The notes: a model not told the origin generated them from the letters alone. Numbered from the stretch's first letter, positions 7,675 through 17,216 are shown. The stretch is DNA of 48,946 nucleotides from CBDCWT01 sp965223305 (GCA_965223305.1 CBDCWT010000020.1:1-48946), one strand, 5' to 3'. A program made the numbers and translations.

Positions 7675-10275
7675 ATGTCGACCGTTACCAACACTCGCCA
7701 CATCGATCTCAAGATGCTGGCTCGCGATGTGGGACTGCCAGTTCCCAAAGCGGCGAGGACGTTGGACCTGCTCGATGAAGGTAACACGATTGCCTTCATC
7801 ACCCGATATCGAAAAGACCAAACTGGCGGGCTCGATGAAGAGCAGGTGCGCCAGGTTCGGGATGCTGCGGCGAAACGCCGCCAGCTGGCTGAACGCAAGG
7901 AGGCCATTCTCAAGTCCATTGCCTCCCAGAACCGTCTGACAGAGGAGCTGCAAGCGCAAATCAAAGCCGCCAAGTCGACGAAGCAGCTCGAAGACCTATA
8001 TCTGCCGTACAAGCCGAAGAAGCAAACGCTGGCAACGCTGGCGCGGCAGCGTGGTTTGCAGCCGCTAGCAAACGAGATACTCGCGGGCGCTGCGGCGGCT
8101 ACCGACATGCGACAGCGGGCGTCCGACTTTGTCGCCAGCGAAAAGGAGCTGCCGACGGTTGAGCTGGTCCTGCTTGGCGTCAGGCACCTCCTCGCCGAGC
8201 AGTTTAGCGAACGGGCAGACGCGCGTGTCACGCTGCGGCCGCTTCTGCTGAGGACCGGCAGGCTCGTCAGCACGCGAGTTGAATCTCCGTCAGGACCCGG
8301 GGAGGTTGAGGATGGAGCGGGAGAGCAGACTTCGATCTCGCGTGCGCCGGCGTCGGAGCCGGGAGCCCCTCTCGGCCGCCACAAGAACAAGAAGCGAGCC
8401 AATCTGCATGCCGCCTACCAGGACTACTTCGATTATAGCGAGCCGATTTCGCGGATTCCGCCACACCGCGTCCTGGCTCTCAATCGCGGCGAGCGGGAGA
8501 AAGTACTACGGCTGCGGATCGAAGGCGATACAGAACAGATGTACGGTGTCGCGGCGAAACTCTTGGTCGCGGCCGATCATCCTCATGTGCGTTTCCTGAG
8601 GGAGTGCGTTCGCGACGCCCTGGGGCGCATGGTCCTCCCCAGTCTCGAAAGGGAGGTCCGGCGCGAATTGACCGACCGTGCCGAACAACACGCCGTCCAT
8701 GTCTTTGCCAAGAACCTCCGCAAGCTGCTGCTGCAGCCGCCGGTCCGCGGGCGGGGCGTATTGGCAATCGACCCGGGTTTTCGCAGTGGTTGCAAGCTGG
8801 CAGTGCTTGATGAGTTCGGCAACCTCCTGGCCAATACTGTCGTCTACATCGTCGGTAAGGATCAGCTCGTGCAGCAAGCGCGGGCCCAGATCGCAGCGCT
8901 CGTCAAGAAGTACCAGATCCCGTTGATCGCAATCGGCAATGGGACCGCTTGCCGTGAAACGGAAACGCTCGTCGCCAAGGTCATCAACGAGGAACTGGCT
9001 GGTACTGTCGTCAACTACGTGATCGTCAACGAAGCAGGTGCCAGCGTCTACTCGACCAGCCCGATTGGTCGTGAAGAGCTACCTGATGCGGATCCAGTCG
9101 TGCGCAGTACGATGTCGATCGGACGGCGACTGCTCGATCCACTGTCCGAGCTCGTCAAGATCAATCCGGCGAACATCGGAGTCGGGATGTACCAGCACGA
9201 CGTCAAATCCAAACCGCTGCGCGCATCCTTAGACACGGTCGTCGAGTCGTGTGTGAATTTTGTCGGCGTGGACGTCAACACGGCCAGCCCTGCCCTGCTG
9301 AGCTATGTGTCGGGGTTGAACCAGCTCACCGCCAGACGCGTCTACGAGCATCGAAGAACACACGGCCCGTTTCGTAACCGCCAGCAGCTGTTGCAGGTGC
9401 CAGGCATCGGTCAAGCAACCTACATTCAGGCAGCGGGATTCTTGAAGATCACCGATGGCGACAACCCACTTGACTCGACTTGGATCCATCCGGAAAGTTA
9501 CGCCGTCGCGGAACAGCTGCTCACCCGTTTGGGCAGCAGCGTTGCCGAGCTGTCCACCATGCAGGGGCCGGATCGGCGAGGAAATACGGGTGGTTCGACC
9601 GGCACGGCTTCATTGGCTGAATGCGCTGCCGCGCTGGATCTCCCAGCGGTGGCGGCCGAACTAGACGTTGGCGAACTGCTGCTGCAAGATCTACTGGCTT
9701 GCTTGACCCGGCCGGGGCGCGACCCGCGCGACGATCTGCCGCCTCCGGTCTTCCGTTCCGACATCATGAAGCTCGACGACCTCAGGCCAGGCATGGAACT
9801 GCGGGGGCCCGTCCTCAACGTCGTCGACTTCGGCGCCTTCGTCGACATCGGCATGTCCGACAGCGCATTAGTTCATATCAGCCAATTGGCCAATCGTTAT
9901 GTACTTGACCCACACGACGTCGTCAGCGTCGGCGACGTGCTAACGGTTTGGGTTGTGGATATTGACCGGGAACGCCGCCGCGTGTCGCTGACCGCGATTC
10001 CTCCAGGTCAAGAGAACTCGCCGTCGCCAAGCGATTCGTCAGGCGGAAAGCGACAAGCGCAACGCAAAGCGTCACTCCAAGACAAACAGCCTCCCGCTCC
10101 GCACACCCACCGCAGCGGCCCACAGAAACCCAAGGCCCGCCGCCAAACAAAGCCGGCCACACCCATCTCCGAGGAAATGGCCGAGGGCAAAGAGCCGTTG
10201 CGGTCCTTCTCTGATCTGCTCCAGTTCTACGAGCGTAAAACGGCGGCAGACGACGACCCGGAATCATCTCGGTAA
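7675..10275 (+). CDS. tex: Tex-family RNA-binding transcription accessory protein
   Basis: An 866-residue Tex protein, a nucleic-acid-binding factor that associates with transcription and RNA processing. In order: the Tex N-terminal helical domain (FITRYRKDQTGGLDEEQVR, LEDLYLPYKPKKQTLATLARQ), a YqgF/RNase H-like domain (LAIDPGFRSGCKLAVLDEFG), a helix-hairpin-helix region (NQLTARRVYEHR, LLQVPGIGQATY) and a C-terminal S1 domain (GPVLNVVDFGAFVDIG, ALVHISQLANRYV), then a basic Pro/Lys-rich tail. A low-complexity Gly/Ser/Pro insert of about 45 residues sits near residues 200-245, before LHAAYQDYFDYSE. The frame extends upstream to a TTG at 7630, but the ATG at 7675 matches where homology begins. 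A terminator overlaps the stop codon, so tex is probably monocistronic. Confidence 0.95.
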   Translation: MSTVTNTRHIDLKMLARDVGLPVPKAARTLDLLDEGNTIAFITRYRKDQTGGLDEEQVRQVRDAAAKRRQLAERKEAILKSIASQNRLTEELQAQIKAAKSTKQLEDLYLPYKPKKQTLATLARQRGLQPLANEILAGAAAATDMRQRASDFVASEKELPTVELVLLGVRHLLAEQFSERADARVTLRPLLLRTGRLVSTRVESPSGPGEVEDGAGEQTSISRAPASEPGAPLGRHKNKKRANLHAAYQDYFDYSEPISRIPPHRVLALNRGEREKVLRLRIEGDTEQMYGVAAKLLVAADHPHVRFLRECVRDALGRMVLPSLEREVRRELTDRAEQHAVHVFAKNLRKLLLQPPVRGRGVLAIDPGFRSGCKLAVLDEFGNLLANTVVYIVGKDQLVQQARAQIAALVKKYQIPLIAIGNGTACRETETLVAKVINEELAGTVVNYVIVNEAGASVYSTSPIGREELPDADPVVRSTMSIGRRLLDPLSELVKINPANIGVGMYQHDVKSKPLRASLDTVVESCVNFVGVDVNTASPALLSYVSGLNQLTARRVYEHRRTHGPFRNRQQLLQVPGIGQATYIQAAGFLKITDGDNPLDSTWIHPESYAVAEQLLTRLGSSVAELSTMQGPDRRGNTGGSTGTASLAECAAALDLPAVAAELDVGELLLQDLLACLTRPGRDPRDDLPPPVFRSDIMKLDDLRPGMELRGPVLNVVDFGAFVDIGMSDSALVHISQLANRYVLDPHDVVSVGDVLTVWVVDIDRERRRVSLTAIPPGQENSPSPSDSSGGKRQAQRKASLQDKQPPAPHTHRSGPQKPKARRQTKPATPISEEMAEGKEPLRSFSDLLQFYERKTAADDDPESSR

Positions 10276-10294
10276 CCGCCAGGGCGGTCTTTTT
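10275..10294 (+). terminator. Rho-independent terminator of tex
   Basis: ACCGC-CAGG-GCGGT followed by CTTTTT; it begins within the TAA stop codon of tex. Confidence 0.75.
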
Positions 10295-10355
10295 CGCAGC
10301 GAAGACGGGGTTGCACGGGTAACAACCCGTCACCCCGCGCGATACACTTGATTTC

Positions 10356-10838
10356 ATGGACTTTGAAAAGAGAATTCAAAAGGCCATCCAACGCGGAAAG
10401 CGGAGAAGCGATGCGCTTTCCCGTGAGGCTCGCCTGAGGGAATTAAGCGAAGACGAGCTAAAGCGGATGCACGGCCAGGCGCGCCTCCAGCTTTCGGAGC
10501 ATATCGAGAATTGTATCAAGCGGTTGCCGAACCACTTTCCCGGATTTCAGTACGAGACGATCTACGGCGACCGAGGGTGGGGAACGGCCTGCAGTCGTGA
10601 CGACATCCGCATCCGGGACGGGCGGCGGGAAAACGACTACAGCCGCCTAGAATTGACCGTTCGCCCCTTCTCCACGTACCACGTACTCGAGCTCGCCGCC
10701 AAAGCCACAATCCGCAACAAAGAGTTCTTCAACCGATCGCACTTTGAGCCTATCTTGGATGCCGATCTCACAGAGTTCATGGAGCTGGTCGACATCTGGG
10801 TGCTTGAGTACGCCGAGCTCTATGCCGCCCAGTCCTAA
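10356..10838 (+). CDS. Conserved hypothetical protein
   Basis: A 160-residue soluble protein beginning MDFEKRIQKAIQRGKRR. The first 55 residues are a strongly charged, probably coiled helix (LSREARLRELSEDELKRMHG); the rest mixes beta and helix (DYSRLELTVRPFSTYHVLEL, ATIRNKEFFNRSHFEP). It has no signal peptide, membrane segment or catalytic motif that I recognise. The composition is that of a genuine protein. It lies 80 bp after tex behind the tex terminator, so it probably has its own promoter. No function can be assigned. Confidence 0.75.
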   Translation: MDFEKRIQKAIQRGKRRSDALSREARLRELSEDELKRMHGQARLQLSEHIENCIKRLPNHFPGFQYETIYGDRGWGTACSRDDIRIRDGRRENDYSRLELTVRPFSTYHVLELAAKATIRNKEFFNRSHFEPILDADLTEFMELVDIWVLEYAELYAAQS

Positions 10839-10840
10839 CA

Positions 10841-11273
10841 GCCTGTTGATTTTTTCAACGCGCCTGCTGCTTCACAGGGATGTGATGCCAAATCAGCGAC
10901 GCAAGTCGTTGATTTGCGAGCCGCGAAGAACTCTGTTCTGAGGAGATCGTGCAGCTTTTAAGCTAGTGGGTGATTTCGTCTTTCTTCACTCTCCCCCTTG
11001 GGGAGAGTCGGCCCGAAGGGCCGGAGAGGGGGGAGCCCTTCCCCGACGCTACGCGTCGGTTTGCTGAGAAACCGTGGGCTAACGCCCAGCGGCTGATTTG
11101 GAGCGTAGCCGAAACTCGCCAGAGTTTGGCGGATTGTATGAAAAGTAAGCTGCACGACCTCCGAGCGGGAGGGTGAAGTACGATACCGGCAAGTTTGGTC
11201 AACATGAAGCGTAAAGCTGCACAGCCTCTGAGCTGGTGAGGTTGAAAAACGCCAGGACGGTTTTTCAACAGGC
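10841..11273. repeat. Composite repeat with GCCTGTTGA inverted ends
   Basis: A 433-bp stretch bounded by GCCTGTTGA (10841-10849) and its complement TCAACAGGC (11265-11273), each next to a poly-T/poly-A hairpin arm. Inside lies a full copy of the 220-bp palindromic repeat described in the next entry. It contains no gene. Confidence 0.6.
10943..11161. repeat. 220-bp palindromic dispersed repeat, copy A
   Basis: It starts with a variant of GAGGTCGTGCAGCTTTTA and ends with the inverse (CTGCACGACCTC). Between these are a CTCTCCCC/GGGGAGAG hairpin, a GGCCC-GAA-GGGCC hairpin, the CTACGCGTCGG segment, the 26-bp core (11070-11095, minus orientation) and GTAGCCGAA-CTCGCCAGAGTTTGG (11104-11129). Copy B at 22442-22665 is similar throughout. 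Confidence 0.85.
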
Positions 11274-11339
11274 AGATAACAAACCCCAGATGAGGCGCGG
11301 GGACTTATCCAGGTGGCTCCAGCTGGCTCACGCCGAGTA

Positions 11340-11903
11340 TCAGACGATGACGCTCGTTAACTCGAGAAACCGAGGGTCCTGGCGAATTGGGTCGAAGTCC
11401 TCCTCTTCGTCTACCAACTCGCGGAATCCAGGCTCCATGTCGAAAGCCCGTGTCAGATAAGCCAAGGCGAGTTGGGTGTTGCTCGCCAAGCTCCAGTAGC
11501 AGGCCAAGTTGTAGTAGACGATCGACTGACCCGAGTCGATTTCCATCGCCCGTTCCAGCGCTTCAATAGCCAAATCAAGACGGCCTACTCGCTTCTGGCA
11601 CCAACCCAAAGCCAGGAACGTATGGGTATTCTCGGAATCCAGCTCGGCCGCTTCGTTGAGGCTCGCAATGGCCTCCGCGTAACGTTCCAGGTTTCGCAGG
11701 GCTTGGCCGCGTAGATAGGACACTTTGGGCCGCAGACCTCGAGACACCGGTACGCGGGACAACGTCTCCAGCGCACGTCGAGCAAGTTGATGTCGAACGC
11801 GCGCGCTGAGGACAAACTGGTCACCGCAAGCCGACGCCAGGTCGAGATAGCCATCGGCTTCCCGAAGCAATAACTGTCGACGCTCACGATGAAGTTCAGA
11901 CAC
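11340..11903 (-). CDS. TPR repeat protein
   Basis: A 187-residue protein beginning with GTG (MSELHRERRQLLL), preceded by GGTAAG. It contains at least three tetratricopeptide motifs: LRPKVSYLRGQALRNLERYA followed by EAIASLNEAAELDSEN; LALGWCQKRVGRLDLAIEAL; and VYYNLACYWSLASNTQLAL. It ends with the acidic segment FRELVDEEEDFDPIRQDPRF, a pattern common at the end of planctomycete TPR proteins. There is no signal peptide or membrane anchor, so it probably acts as a cytoplasmic scaffold; the partner is unknown. It is flanked by repeats on both sides and has no operon partner. Confidence 0.85.
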   Translation of the reverse strand: MSELHRERRQLLLREADGYLDLASACGDQFVLSARVRHQLARRALETLSRVPVSRGLRPKVSYLRGQALRNLERYAEAIASLNEAAELDSENTHTFLALGWCQKRVGRLDLAIEALERAMEIDSGQSIVYYNLACYWSLASNTQLALAYLTRAFDMEPGFRELVDEEEDFDPIRQDPRFLELTSVIV

Positions 11904-12111
11904 GGGCTTACCGTTCGATTCGAAATCGGCAGTCTAGACACTGACTACTTCAATCTTAACTGCCGAACTGGGGAATCCCAAATCTAAGATCCGTCAAGTG
12001 CGGCAAACAGGCTCGTTCCGCAGCTAGTCAAAGCGCTTCGGAAAAAGAGTCCGCCTAACAAGGGGATTCTAGTTGGGTAAGGTCGAACCGGCCACACCTA
12101 CGCCTGATCGC

Positions 12112-12236
12112 AACCTAGCCAGGATTATTCGCGATTTCGTGGCCGGAGGGTCGTAAGTGTTTTCGTGGCAAGGAAGACAAGCGATTCTTTCCGTTCGTGT
12201 ATTGAATGAAATGGCGGCAGGAAAGGACAAAAGGCG
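12112..12236. repeat. Degenerate copy C of the TIR mobile repeat
   Basis: It starts with a left end like that of copies A and B (CCAGGATTATTCGCGA) and shares blocks such as TTCGTGGCAAGGAAG and GTATTGAA, but the second half has diverged and no right end is recognisable. It lies 150 bp from copy A. Confidence 0.55.
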
Positions 12237-12383
12237 GACATGGCCACGCAACAACATGTCATCGTCGACAGAGCTCCACGAAATCTCCGGTCTCGATCGC
12301 CAAATAAAATAGCAGCCCAGCGGGATCGACAGATGTGCTGGCCGCGCGTTTTACAGGCAACTCGTTTGTCTGCAAGGCTTTAA

Positions 12384-12565
12384 TTAACCCGGATTATTCG
12401 TGAAGATCGTGGCGAGAGGTTGTAAGTACGTTCGTGGCAAGGAAGGCCAGCAATTCTTCCGCAGGCGTATTGAAGCAATACGTCGAGGGAGAATTGTGAA
12501 GCATGACGAAGCCACGGATGGACTTACGACCTCGCAGCAGATCGCTCATGAAAAATTCGGGTTAA
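12384..12565. mobile_element. ~180-bp MITE-like element, copy A
   Basis: A 182-bp sequence with imperfect 20-bp terminal inverted repeats (left TTAACCCGGATTATTCGTGA; right end complementary to TTAACCCGAATTTTTCATGA). It differs from copy B (40440-40615) at only three internal positions. A GTG-started frame runs through it but lacks the stop seen in copy B. No transposase is encoded. TTAA is present at both extremities. Confidence 0.8.
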
Positions 12566-12722
12566 CGGCAAGTCCACGTGAAGTGCGTCCAATCGGACTG
12601 GCATCAGCCGATCGTGCTCGAAAGTCTGCAGAAAACCCAGACGATTTGGTCAATCGAACACGACGTCAATTCAAGACCGCTCGCGTCCGAACAACGCCTG
12701 CTAGATCTCGAAGAGGAGATCC

Positions 12723-13625
12723 CTACGCATTCACCGCGGTCTCTTCAAGGCGGTCGGAGAGCGGCTGAGCTGGAACCCCCAGCTTCAAGACTGGAGCAAA
12801 CTCCTCAAACTCGTGATCCACCTGCTTGAACACATCGATCAGTGGGCCGGAAGCTGGCGGAGCCAGGGTTTCGTAAGCCTTCGTGAACTTCTCGCGTTCC
12901 GACCACTGCTCATCACAGGTGGACGGTAGCAAAGCCGACAGACAAACAGCTGCACCCTTGACGTCTACGTTGTCGGCTGAAATCAAGGATTCGAAATTGG
13001 TGTGCGTGTCGATCAAGCTGGCAAAGGACTCGGGTAGTTTCCAACCGCGCGCCATGATTCCCGCCGCCTCCGAATGGGTCCAGCCAAAGCGCGTGCGTTC
13101 GAGTTCGGATAGACGGAAAGCACCTCCATGCCGTCCCTCCAACAAGTCGCCGTAATCACCGGGCAACTCCTTGGCCAGCAACGGAACGGCCATGTCCTGC
13201 AAGAGAGCCGCAGTAAAGAGGTCCTCGGTATCACCGAGTCCCAGGGACTTGCCGAAGTGGCGGGCAAAGATGCCTCGCCGCAAGGAGTCCTGCCACAGGC
13301 TCTTCAGATCGAAGGGACCGCACTTCGGGTTCGGCATCAGGCTGAACACCGCGCTCCAAAGCGAGAAGTTCTTGATGGTACGAATACCAACCAGAGCGAT
13401 CCCCAGCTTGACGCTCGAAATCTCCTGGACGAACCCGAAGTAGGACGAATTGAGAAACCGCAGTACCTGTCCGGTAAGCCCTGGATCGGCTTCGATCGGC
13501 ACGGCGAATTCGGCAGGCCCGTTCTCGGGATCTTGCGACAATTCGAGCAACCGCATCGCGCTCTGGGGTAATGCCGGCAGTTGTACGCCTGAGAGCATCT
13601 CGCGAAGGTCGATCTTTGTTGTCAT
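12723..13625 (-). CDS. HDOD domain protein
   Basis: A 300-residue HDOD-domain protein; this non-catalytic HD-related fold is found in signalling proteins that control motility, chemotaxis or the cell cycle. Its N-terminus (MTTKIDLREMLSGVQLPALP) leads straight into the domain: LELSQDPENGPAEFAVPIEA, DPGLTGQVLRFLNSSYFG, VGIRTIKNFSLWSAVFSLMP, LFTAALLQDMAVPLLAKE and FGWTHSEAAGIMARGWKLPE. The canonical HD dyad is absent, as expected for HDOD. The start at 13625 is chosen over the longer frame to 13703 because GGGGAAGA lies eight bases upstream. No partner domain (GGDEF, EAL, receiver) is attached. The neighbours are a mobile repeat and a broken small gene, so context does not help. Confidence 0.88.
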   Translation of the reverse strand: MTTKIDLREMLSGVQLPALPQSAMRLLELSQDPENGPAEFAVPIEADPGLTGQVLRFLNSSYFGFVQEISSVKLGIALVGIRTIKNFSLWSAVFSLMPNPKCGPFDLKSLWQDSLRRGIFARHFGKSLGLGDTEDLFTAALLQDMAVPLLAKELPGDYGDLLEGRHGGAFRLSELERTRFGWTHSEAAGIMARGWKLPESFASLIDTHTNFESLISADNVDVKGAAVCLSALLPSTCDEQWSEREKFTKAYETLAPPASGPLIDVFKQVDHEFEEFAPVLKLGVPAQPLSDRLEETAVNA

Positions 13626-14015
13626 GACGATGGTCTTCCCCAGTTGAGGGCGATAGGGCAGGCATGGTGAGCAGTGCCTACGACGTTCCCGCGGGACGGT
13701 CACGAGCTACCCGTCCAACCGAAGTTTAGGCCACGTTTGGCTCTGCGGCAAAGCAATCTGACAACGTACCTCTCGCTTGTCCGCCACGCGGCCGCAAGAT
13801 CCCTCCGCACGGCACGAGTGGCCCTCACCGCGACGCCAAAACGCCACGCCAGGTTGCCGCAGGGCAACGCGTCCAGTTGGCACTCCTGTCTCGCAAGGTC
13901 GGAACTGACCGCCGGTTACCGCCGACAGCGGCGGACCCCTCACTTTCGCCGGCTCAGCGGTTGCTCAGTAGTTAACCCAACCGTTCTGAGTCGCTCGAAG
14001 AGGGAGGGGGGGCTA

Positions 14016-14327
14016 TTGGGGATCCAGGCAGTGGTATTGGCTTTGTCGCTCGCTTCGCAACACGATGGTCTTCTCGCGGCAGAGACGCCGAGCGTGCCGA
14101 TACAGCAGGAACAGTGGCGGCGTACACCGCGCGGCTGGGAAGATCGCCGGCACTAGACGTTGAGCCCTCCACCACCACTTCCACGAACAACGGCCGTCCA
14201 CCCAGCGGTGATCGGACTGCTACAGCTGCTGATCTCCGCAGCCGCCTTGGTCGCGTTCGCTCCAACTCGATCCCAGCAACCACGAGTTAAAGCTGCGCGC
14301 TCGGCTCGATCCCAACGCGACGCGTGA
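14016..14327 (+). pseudogene. Small gene interrupted by an in-frame TAG
   Basis: A ribosome binding site (AGGGAGGGGG) precedes a TTG start. The frame gives a 46-residue peptide with an apparent signal-like start (GIQAVVLALSLA) and the segment QEQWRRTPRGWEDRRH, then TAG. The same frame stays open for another 56 codons with a clear membrane helix (HPAVIGLLQLLISAAALVAF) and a basic tail before TGA. The TAG sits where a Trp (TGG) would be natural. I interpret this as one ~103-residue membrane protein gene broken by a point mutation; two separate small ORFs or chance are alternatives. The rest of 13626-14519 shows no gene that I can support. Confidence 0.4.
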
Positions 14328-14519
14328 GTCCTACAGCTGGCCCTGCTGGTGATGCTAGCCGTGCTCTTGTAGCGGCACTCGTGAGTTTCCGGTCACGCTC
14401 GCCGGAGGCGCCAACACGCTTTCTCGCATTTTAGTTGTACGGATTCTCCCCTCAGGTGCCACTAATTAGCAGTAGGGGGATGTCGTACGTCTTGATCGGG
14501 GGACGCGAGGGACAAAGCT

Positions 14520-16673
14520 ATGCGACTCACGCTGCGCACCATGCTGGCCTATCTGGATGACATTCTGGATGCGGCGGATGCCGACGAGTTGGGCGAGAAG
14601 ATCGAAGAGAGCAAGTTTGCCAGTGACTTGGTCCACAGGATTCAGAATTCCACTCGTCGTCTCCGGCTGGGTGCCCCCAAGACCGAGGGAAAGGGCATGG
14701 GGATGGACGCCAACAGCGTCGCCGAGTACCTCGACAATACGCTCTCTGCCGATCGCGTCCCAGACTTTGAGAAGGTCTGTCTTGAGTCCGACGTGCACTT
14801 AGCAGAAGTCGCGGCATGCCATCAGATCCTGACACTCGTTTTAGGCGAGCCCGCGGACGTCGAGCACGCGATTCGCGAGCGGATCTATGGGGTCGCACCG
14901 GGAAGCGAAAAAGTCGAGCGGCCTGCCGGGGGACAAGAGGCGGTTCCCCACTTGGCTTCGGTTCTCGTAGCGGAGGCGAAGTCGGGGCGAAAGGCCGCGG
15001 AGCCTGACGACGTTCAGACCGCAGCACCCAATCGCTACCTTTCGGGCCGTTCGGTCGGAATCGCATTGGGGCTGGCTTTCCTGTTGGCGCTCGTCGGTTT
15101 GCGGGCGATGGGTGAGTTCAACGGAAATCATCCGCTTTGGCGACTTGCGAGAGCTGGCGCGCCGCAAGTGGTTCCTGAGCAGGCTGCGGCGGAGCCTGCC
15201 GACGAGGGGCTCGAGATCCCATCGTCGCCGGTCGAACCCCCAACTGCCGACGCATCGACGACTCCCGCTCAAACCGACCTTGCCTCCAGAGAGTCGGTTC
15301 CTGCTGCGATCGAGTCCGAGGATACTGTGGTAAACCCCACGGTCGAACGACGGGACGACACCGGGAGTGACGTGCCGGAATCCGAGCGGCCCGAGCCGGA
15401 GAGTGTATCGGCTTCGCCACCACCGGGGACAAGCGGCGTGACGCCTCTGCCGGCGACTGTACCCGATCCAGCCGACACAGCCGTTTCGACACAGCTGGCC
15501 CGCTATCTGTCCCCTCAGCAGGTAGTAGCCCGCTTCGACCGCACGGAGGAGGATTGGCTGCGGCTACAGCCGGATGCGGAACTTGCCACCGGCGACGAGC
15601 TCGTCGTGCTGCCGACCTATCGCCCACAACTACTCATTCAGTCTGGAGTGATGGTCACGTTCGTCGGAGCCGCGCGATTCGAGATTGGACCTGAGGTGCG
15701 CGGTCTACCTGAAATAAAGCTCGTTCATGGCAGAGCCTTGCTTGTGCCGGCGTCCGACGAGGGCGCAGCACTGTCGCTCAACTTCGGCGACCGGGAAGCC
15801 ACTTTGCGTCTTATGGATCGGGAGTCGGCGGCGGCTGTCGACGTACGCTGGTTTCTGCCGCCAGGAGCGGACCCAGAGACGACACCAGCTCAGCTTGCAG
15901 TCCGCGTCTATGGGTTGCAGGGACAAACTAGCTGGGAAGAGAGCGGTCCTAGTCAACAGCTCATTAGCGCAGGTGAATTGCTGACGGTACTAGGATCAGC
16001 CGGCGCGATGACGCAACCGGTGAGCATGTTTCCCGCGTGGACCCATCCTACGGGGGGTGTCAAGCCGATCGAGCAGCGCGCTTCGCGGCGCTTGCGGGAA
16101 TATTTGGCGGCTGACCAGCCCATCGTGGCAACGTTGGTCGAGCATACGCGACAGCCCCGCCAGCGGCGGGTGGAGGTTCGTTCTTTAGCCAACCGATCAC
16201 TCGTTCTATTCGGCGTCTACGACTCGTTACTGGAGACGCTGGCGGATCGAGGACAGCGTTCGTACTGGGCAGATCACTTTGCGGCGCTACGGTTTTCGTT
16301 GACGCGCGGTTCCGAATCCGCAGCTAAGCTCCAGCGCCGAGTTGGGATGGCTTACCGGGCCGAAGCTGCGGCCATCTTCCGGTTGTTGCGTGGTTATTCG
16401 CCGGATCAGTTGGCGGCCGGTGCCGCGCAGGAGCTGGTCGATCTGCTAGAGCATCCGGAGATGAGCGTGCGTGTCTTGGCCTACCTGAATCTCGAGTCCA
16501 TCACCGGAATGACGCACCTTTTCCTACCTTTCAAGGAGCCAGGTCAAGACCGCCGTGGCACGGTCTCCGCTTGGAGGCGGAGTCTGGCGGAGGGCCGGAT
16601 CGTCTATCGGTTACCACCGGTGGCGATACCAGAACGTCTTGCCAGATCGAGAGTTGAGGCGACTGTTAACTGA
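14520..16673 (+). CDS. FecR-like single-pass membrane protein
   Basis: A 717-residue planctomycete-type protein. Residues 1-110 form a helical cytoplasmic module (LAYLDDILDAADADELGEKI, ANSVAEYLDNTLSADRV) resembling the anti-sigma-like N-terminal regions of this phylum, without a zinc-binding HxxxCxxC. One membrane segment lies near residue 180 (VGIALGLAFLLALVGLRAMG). A Pro/Glu/Ser-rich linker follows, then a FecR-like beta domain (ATGDELVVLPTYRPQLLIQS, GVMVTFVGAARFEIGPEV, IKLVHGRALLVPAS) and a helical C-terminal part. GAGGG precedes the ATG. It stands 150 bp before hpf in the same direction. A regulatory or envelope-sensing role is likely, but no sigma factor gene is beside it. Confidence 0.78.
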   Translation: MRLTLRTMLAYLDDILDAADADELGEKIEESKFASDLVHRIQNSTRRLRLGAPKTEGKGMGMDANSVAEYLDNTLSADRVPDFEKVCLESDVHLAEVAACHQILTLVLGEPADVEHAIRERIYGVAPGSEKVERPAGGQEAVPHLASVLVAEAKSGRKAAEPDDVQTAAPNRYLSGRSVGIALGLAFLLALVGLRAMGEFNGNHPLWRLARAGAPQVVPEQAAAEPADEGLEIPSSPVEPPTADASTTPAQTDLASRESVPAAIESEDTVVNPTVERRDDTGSDVPESERPEPESVSASPPPGTSGVTPLPATVPDPADTAVSTQLARYLSPQQVVARFDRTEEDWLRLQPDAELATGDELVVLPTYRPQLLIQSGVMVTFVGAARFEIGPEVRGLPEIKLVHGRALLVPASDEGAALSLNFGDREATLRLMDRESAAAVDVRWFLPPGADPETTPAQLAVRVYGLQGQTSWEESGPSQQLISAGELLTVLGSAGAMTQPVSMFPAWTHPTGGVKPIEQRASRRLREYLAADQPIVATLVEHTRQPRQRRVEVRSLANRSLVLFGVYDSLLETLADRGQRSYWADHFAALRFSLTRGSESAAKLQRRVGMAYRAEAAAIFRLLRGYSPDQLAAGAAQELVDLLEHPEMSVRVLAYLNLESITGMTHLFLPFKEPGQDRRGTVSAWRRSLAEGRIVYRLPPVAIPERLARSRVEATVN

Positions 16674-16824
16674 CTGAACCGCTCCCTTTCCTCCCCTTCG
16701 AGCACGAGTAGACTACCTGCCAGCTGCCTATTAGAATGGAGCTCGCGCGGTTCACCTGAGAGCCGGCCGTAACGACAAGCCAAACCCAGTCACGGGTTTA
16801 CAGCAGGGATAGGAGAGTTACGCG

Positions 16825-17178
16825 GTGGAGCTCAGCATTTCCGCAAGGCATGGCCACCTTAGTACTGCCACGCAGGACAAAATCAAGGAAAAAGTTAAAA
16901 AGCTGCAGCGTTTTTTCGACCGAATCTCAGCGATCCACGTTACGGCAGACCTTGAACACCGGGACTCGGTAGAGGTTGAAGTACGTGTCTCAGCTGAGCA
17001 CTCCGCTGATTTCGTCGCTTCGGAGTCGGCCGGCGAGCTTTTCGTCGGGCTTGACAGTGTCGTGCACAAGCTTGAGCAGCAACTGCGCAAGCACAAAGAG
17101 AAGATCCAAACGGGTCGACGGCAGCCGGGCCGCAGGCAAACGGAGGGTCCGGGGGCTGATGAATCGGACGCAGAGTGA
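16825..17178 (+). CDS. hpf: Ribosome hibernation promoting factor HPF/RaiA
   Basis: A 117-residue short-type HPF, which binds the 30S decoding region and inactivates ribosomes under stress. The beta-alpha-beta-beta-beta-alpha domain is intact: MELSISARHGHLSTATQDKI, KVKKLQRFFDRISAIHVTAD, HRDSVEVEVRVSAEHSADFV, LFVGLDSVVHKLEQQLRKHK. A basic and acidic tail follows; there is no long-HPF C-terminal dimerisation domain. It starts with GTG, with AGGAGA eight bases before. It is followed by an EIIA gene 75 bp downstream, the same hpf-ptsN order seen around rpoN in proteobacteria, though no rpoN is present here. Confidence 0.93.
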   Translation: MELSISARHGHLSTATQDKIKEKVKKLQRFFDRISAIHVTADLEHRDSVEVEVRVSAEHSADFVASESAGELFVGLDSVVHKLEQQLRKHKEKIQTGRRQPGRRQTEGPGADESDAE

Positions 17179-17191
17179 CCCGGCCAGACCG

Positions 17192-17216
17192 CTTTCACGT
17201 GCTGATCAAGTGAAAG
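17192..17216 (+). promoter_or_regulatory. Intergenic hairpin between hpf and the EIIA gene
   Basis: CTTTCAC (17192-17198) pairs with GTGAAAG (17210-17216) across 11 bases. There is no T-run, so it is more likely an mRNA processing or stability element, or a protein site, than a terminator. Confidence 0.4.

Noticed and set aside
11906..11930. GTTCGATTCG as a tRNA T-loop
   Set aside because: No acceptor, D or anticodon stems can be built around it.
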